DNA from: an uncultured Verrucomicrobiota bacterium
Lineage (GTDB): Bacteria > Verrucomicrobiota > Verrucomicrobiia > Limisphaerales > UBA9464
Length of the DNA stretch: 15,782 nucleotides
NCBI GenBank assembly: GCA_903864375.1
Contig: CAIPFS010000195.1
Span: forward strand, 1-15,782
Direction: 5' to 3'
The translations under genes and the position numbers were made by a program. Shown here piece by piece: positions 14,529 to 15,782 of this stretch (its first letter is position 1; every line of letters starts with the position of its first letter). Under the pieces are notes generated by a model. The model was not told where the DNA came from, did not search any database, and saw nothing but the letters and a program-made list of their open reading frames with translations.

Positions 14529-15782
14529 TCAGGTTCCAGCGGCCAATTCACCCTCCGGCTGATCGGCGGGCCGGTACGTATAGCGCATGGCAACGAAGAC
14601 GAAAGCAATCCCAACGAGGGCAAGCAATCCGGAATACAGCCAGAACTGGTTCTCCCCGGAGACATAAAGGATCTCGGCCCCATCGGGATTCCGGCTGCGG
14701 ACATTCAGTTCGACCAGCTTGGCAACCCCCAGATTGCCGGCGGCAACCGTCAGCAGCCAGAAGCTCATCAGGGTGCTCCGCATCTTTCGCGGGGCCTCGC
14801 GAAAGGCGAATTCCAACCCGGTATTGGAGACCAGAATTTCGCCTGCGGACAGGATGAGGTAGGGCCAGAACTGCCAGACCACGGAGATTTGTGTATTGGC
14901 ATCGAGGCGGTGTTGCAGGAGGGCGATCCAGACAAAGGAGGCGGAAGTGAGGAACAGGCCCACCGACATCCGCCGGAGGGTGGTCACCCGGAGCCCCAAC
15001 CGCTCGAGCCCTGGAAACAGGATGTAACTATAAAACGGGACCAGGACGAGAATCTGAATGGCATTCATCGCCTGCATCTGTTCCGCCCCCAACGTGTCTC
15101 CCAGCATCCAGCCCAGCGACCAGCGGAGCCAATCGGGCAAGGGAAAGGGGATCATCCGGGTCCCCTGGGTCACCCAGGTGCTGTTGCTCTGGTCGTAGAG
15201 AGCCCAGAAGAAGGGGATGAGCGCAAACACCCCGACCACCCGACTGACCGCCCGCGCTCCTTCCATGTCCGCTTCCGAATACTTGCGGTGGCAGGCATCC
15301 CAAAAACCTTTTCCCGGGCGCCGGTCGCCCGGGTGGGTGATGGCGTGACCGAGCATTTCCCAAAACCCACCACTGGTGTTTCTTGAGGGGGGCACGTGCA
15401 GGTAATGACGGCGCCCTGACCAGAAGATGAGCGTGGCCAGCCCCATGAAGAGACCGGGAACCCCAAACGCCCAGCCATACCCGTGCCGGACGGCAACCTG
15501 GGGTACCGCCAGAAAGGCAAAGGTGGAGCCCAGATTGATGCTCCAGTAAAACAGGGCGTAAGCCCTCCGCACCGTGCCCGCTGTCGCCGACTGGAATTGA
15601 TCGCCCATGAATGCGGAGACGCACGGTTTGATGCCGCCGCCGCCAAAGGCGAGGAGGGTGAGCCCGGTGTAAAGAAGGGTCAGTTTGGCATCGACGGAGT
15701 TCGTCAGATCGCTCATGGCCATCACACCGTGTCCGGCGCAGTAAAACAGCGAGATATAGAGAATCGTCCGGTACCGTCCCAG
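14529..15782 (-). CDS. POT/PTR2-family proton-dependent peptide transporter (5' part outside window)
   Basis: The last 417 residues of a polytopic membrane protein. The reading frame is open to the window edge (LGRYRTILYISLFYCAGHG), so the GTG/ATG codons near 15725 are internal. Family marks are AFGGGGIKPCVSAFMGDQF and FYWSINLGSTFAF, the second being the classic PTR2 signature. Many later hydrophobic helices follow, for example SAGEILVSNTGLEFAFREAP, the conserved 'SxxEhxxSxTGLEFxxxxAP' region of the second half. Such proteins import di- and tripeptides with protons across the inner membrane. The N-terminal ExxER motif would lie outside the window. The C-terminus is a short hydrophilic tail. 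The downstream GYF_2 gene begins after 3 bases, indicating co-transcription. Substrate specificity cannot be told from this part. Confidence 0.9.
   Translation of the reverse strand: MGRYRTILYISLFYCAGHGVMAMSDLTNSVDAKLTLLYTGLTLLAFGGGGIKPCVSAFMGDQFQSATAGTVRRAYALFYWSINLGSTFAFLAVPQVAVRHGYGWAFGVPGLFMGLATLIFWSGRRHYLHVPPSRNTSGGFWEMLGHAITHPGDRRPGKGFWDACHRKYSEADMEGARAVSRVVGVFALIPFFWALYDQSNSTWVTQGTRMIPFPLPDWLRWSLGWMLGDTLGAEQMQAMNAIQILVLVPFYSYILFPGLERLGLRVTTLRRMSVGLFLTSASFVWIALLQHRLDANTQISVVWQFWPYLILSAGEILVSNTGLEFAFREAPRKMRSTLMSFWLLTVAAGNLGVAKLVELNVRSRNPDGAEILYVSGENQFWLYSGLLALVGIAFVFVAMRYTYRPADQPEGELAAGT

Noticed and set aside
14379..15386. A 335-codon plus-strand frame opposite the POT transporter and GYF_2 gene
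   Set aside because: It crosses the boundary of two real minus-strand genes, and the product lacks motifs or membrane segments.
1..15782. CRISPR array, tRNA or rRNA genes, transposase or phage genes
   Set aside because: I looked for regularly spaced repeats, cloverleaf-like segments in the few gaps, and integrase or transposase motifs in all large frames, and found none. The gaps are all under 135 bases.

Overview
The window is GC-rich, gene-dense bacterial DNA. It most likely comes from a Verrucomicrobiota or related PVC-group chromosome. The pointers are a lutABC–RhaEW cluster, a long topoisomerase III with reiterated C-terminal modules, GYF_2-type membrane proteins, a DUF2752 protein, a CE7-like secreted esterase, and several starts without Shine-Dalgarno sites. 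This lineage call is inference from gene content. There are 13 credible protein genes, two of them cut by the window edges. I see no tRNA, rRNA, CRISPR array, insertion sequence or phage gene.

Left part (1-5535). A minus-strand gene cut by the left edge encodes a GYF_2-like domain followed by what looks like the start of a cyclic-nucleotide-binding domain. Divergent from it lies the plus-strand operon lutA-lutB-lutC-rhaEW. RhaEW should split L-rhamnulose-1-phosphate into DHAP and L-lactaldehyde and oxidise the aldehyde to L-lactate. The LutABC iron-sulfur complex should then oxidise L-lactate to pyruvate. Together they form the lower half of a non-phosphorylating rhamnose route. No isomerase, kinase, transporter or regulator gene for rhamnose is in view.

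Middle part (5539-9181). A minus-strand pair encodes a small LEA14-like lipoprotein and, after it, an exported protein with two CxxCH haem sites. Divergent from the pair, with predicted starts only 4 bases apart, is a secreted alpha/beta-hydrolase of the acetylxylan-esterase type. A DUF4239 (bestrophin-like) membrane protein follows it.

Right part (9274-15782). Everything is on the minus strand. In transcription order it holds a POT-family peptide/proton symporter (cut by the right edge), a GYF_2 membrane protein with a run of four cysteines, a DUF2752 membrane protein, the universal ATPase YchF, and topoisomerase III. The first three are packed 3-9 bases apart. A 9-bp-stem hairpin overlapping the DUF2752 stop codon separates them from ychF.

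Most of the window is recognisable housekeeping and catabolic content, and I do not see a convincing new defence or mobile system. The points most worth following are the compact lactaldehyde-to-pyruvate module, the GYF_2/CCCC plus DUF2752 pair, the GYF_2–cNMP fusion at the left edge, the triple C-terminal repeat of TopB, and a repeat-like convergent intergenic segment at 9182-9273.
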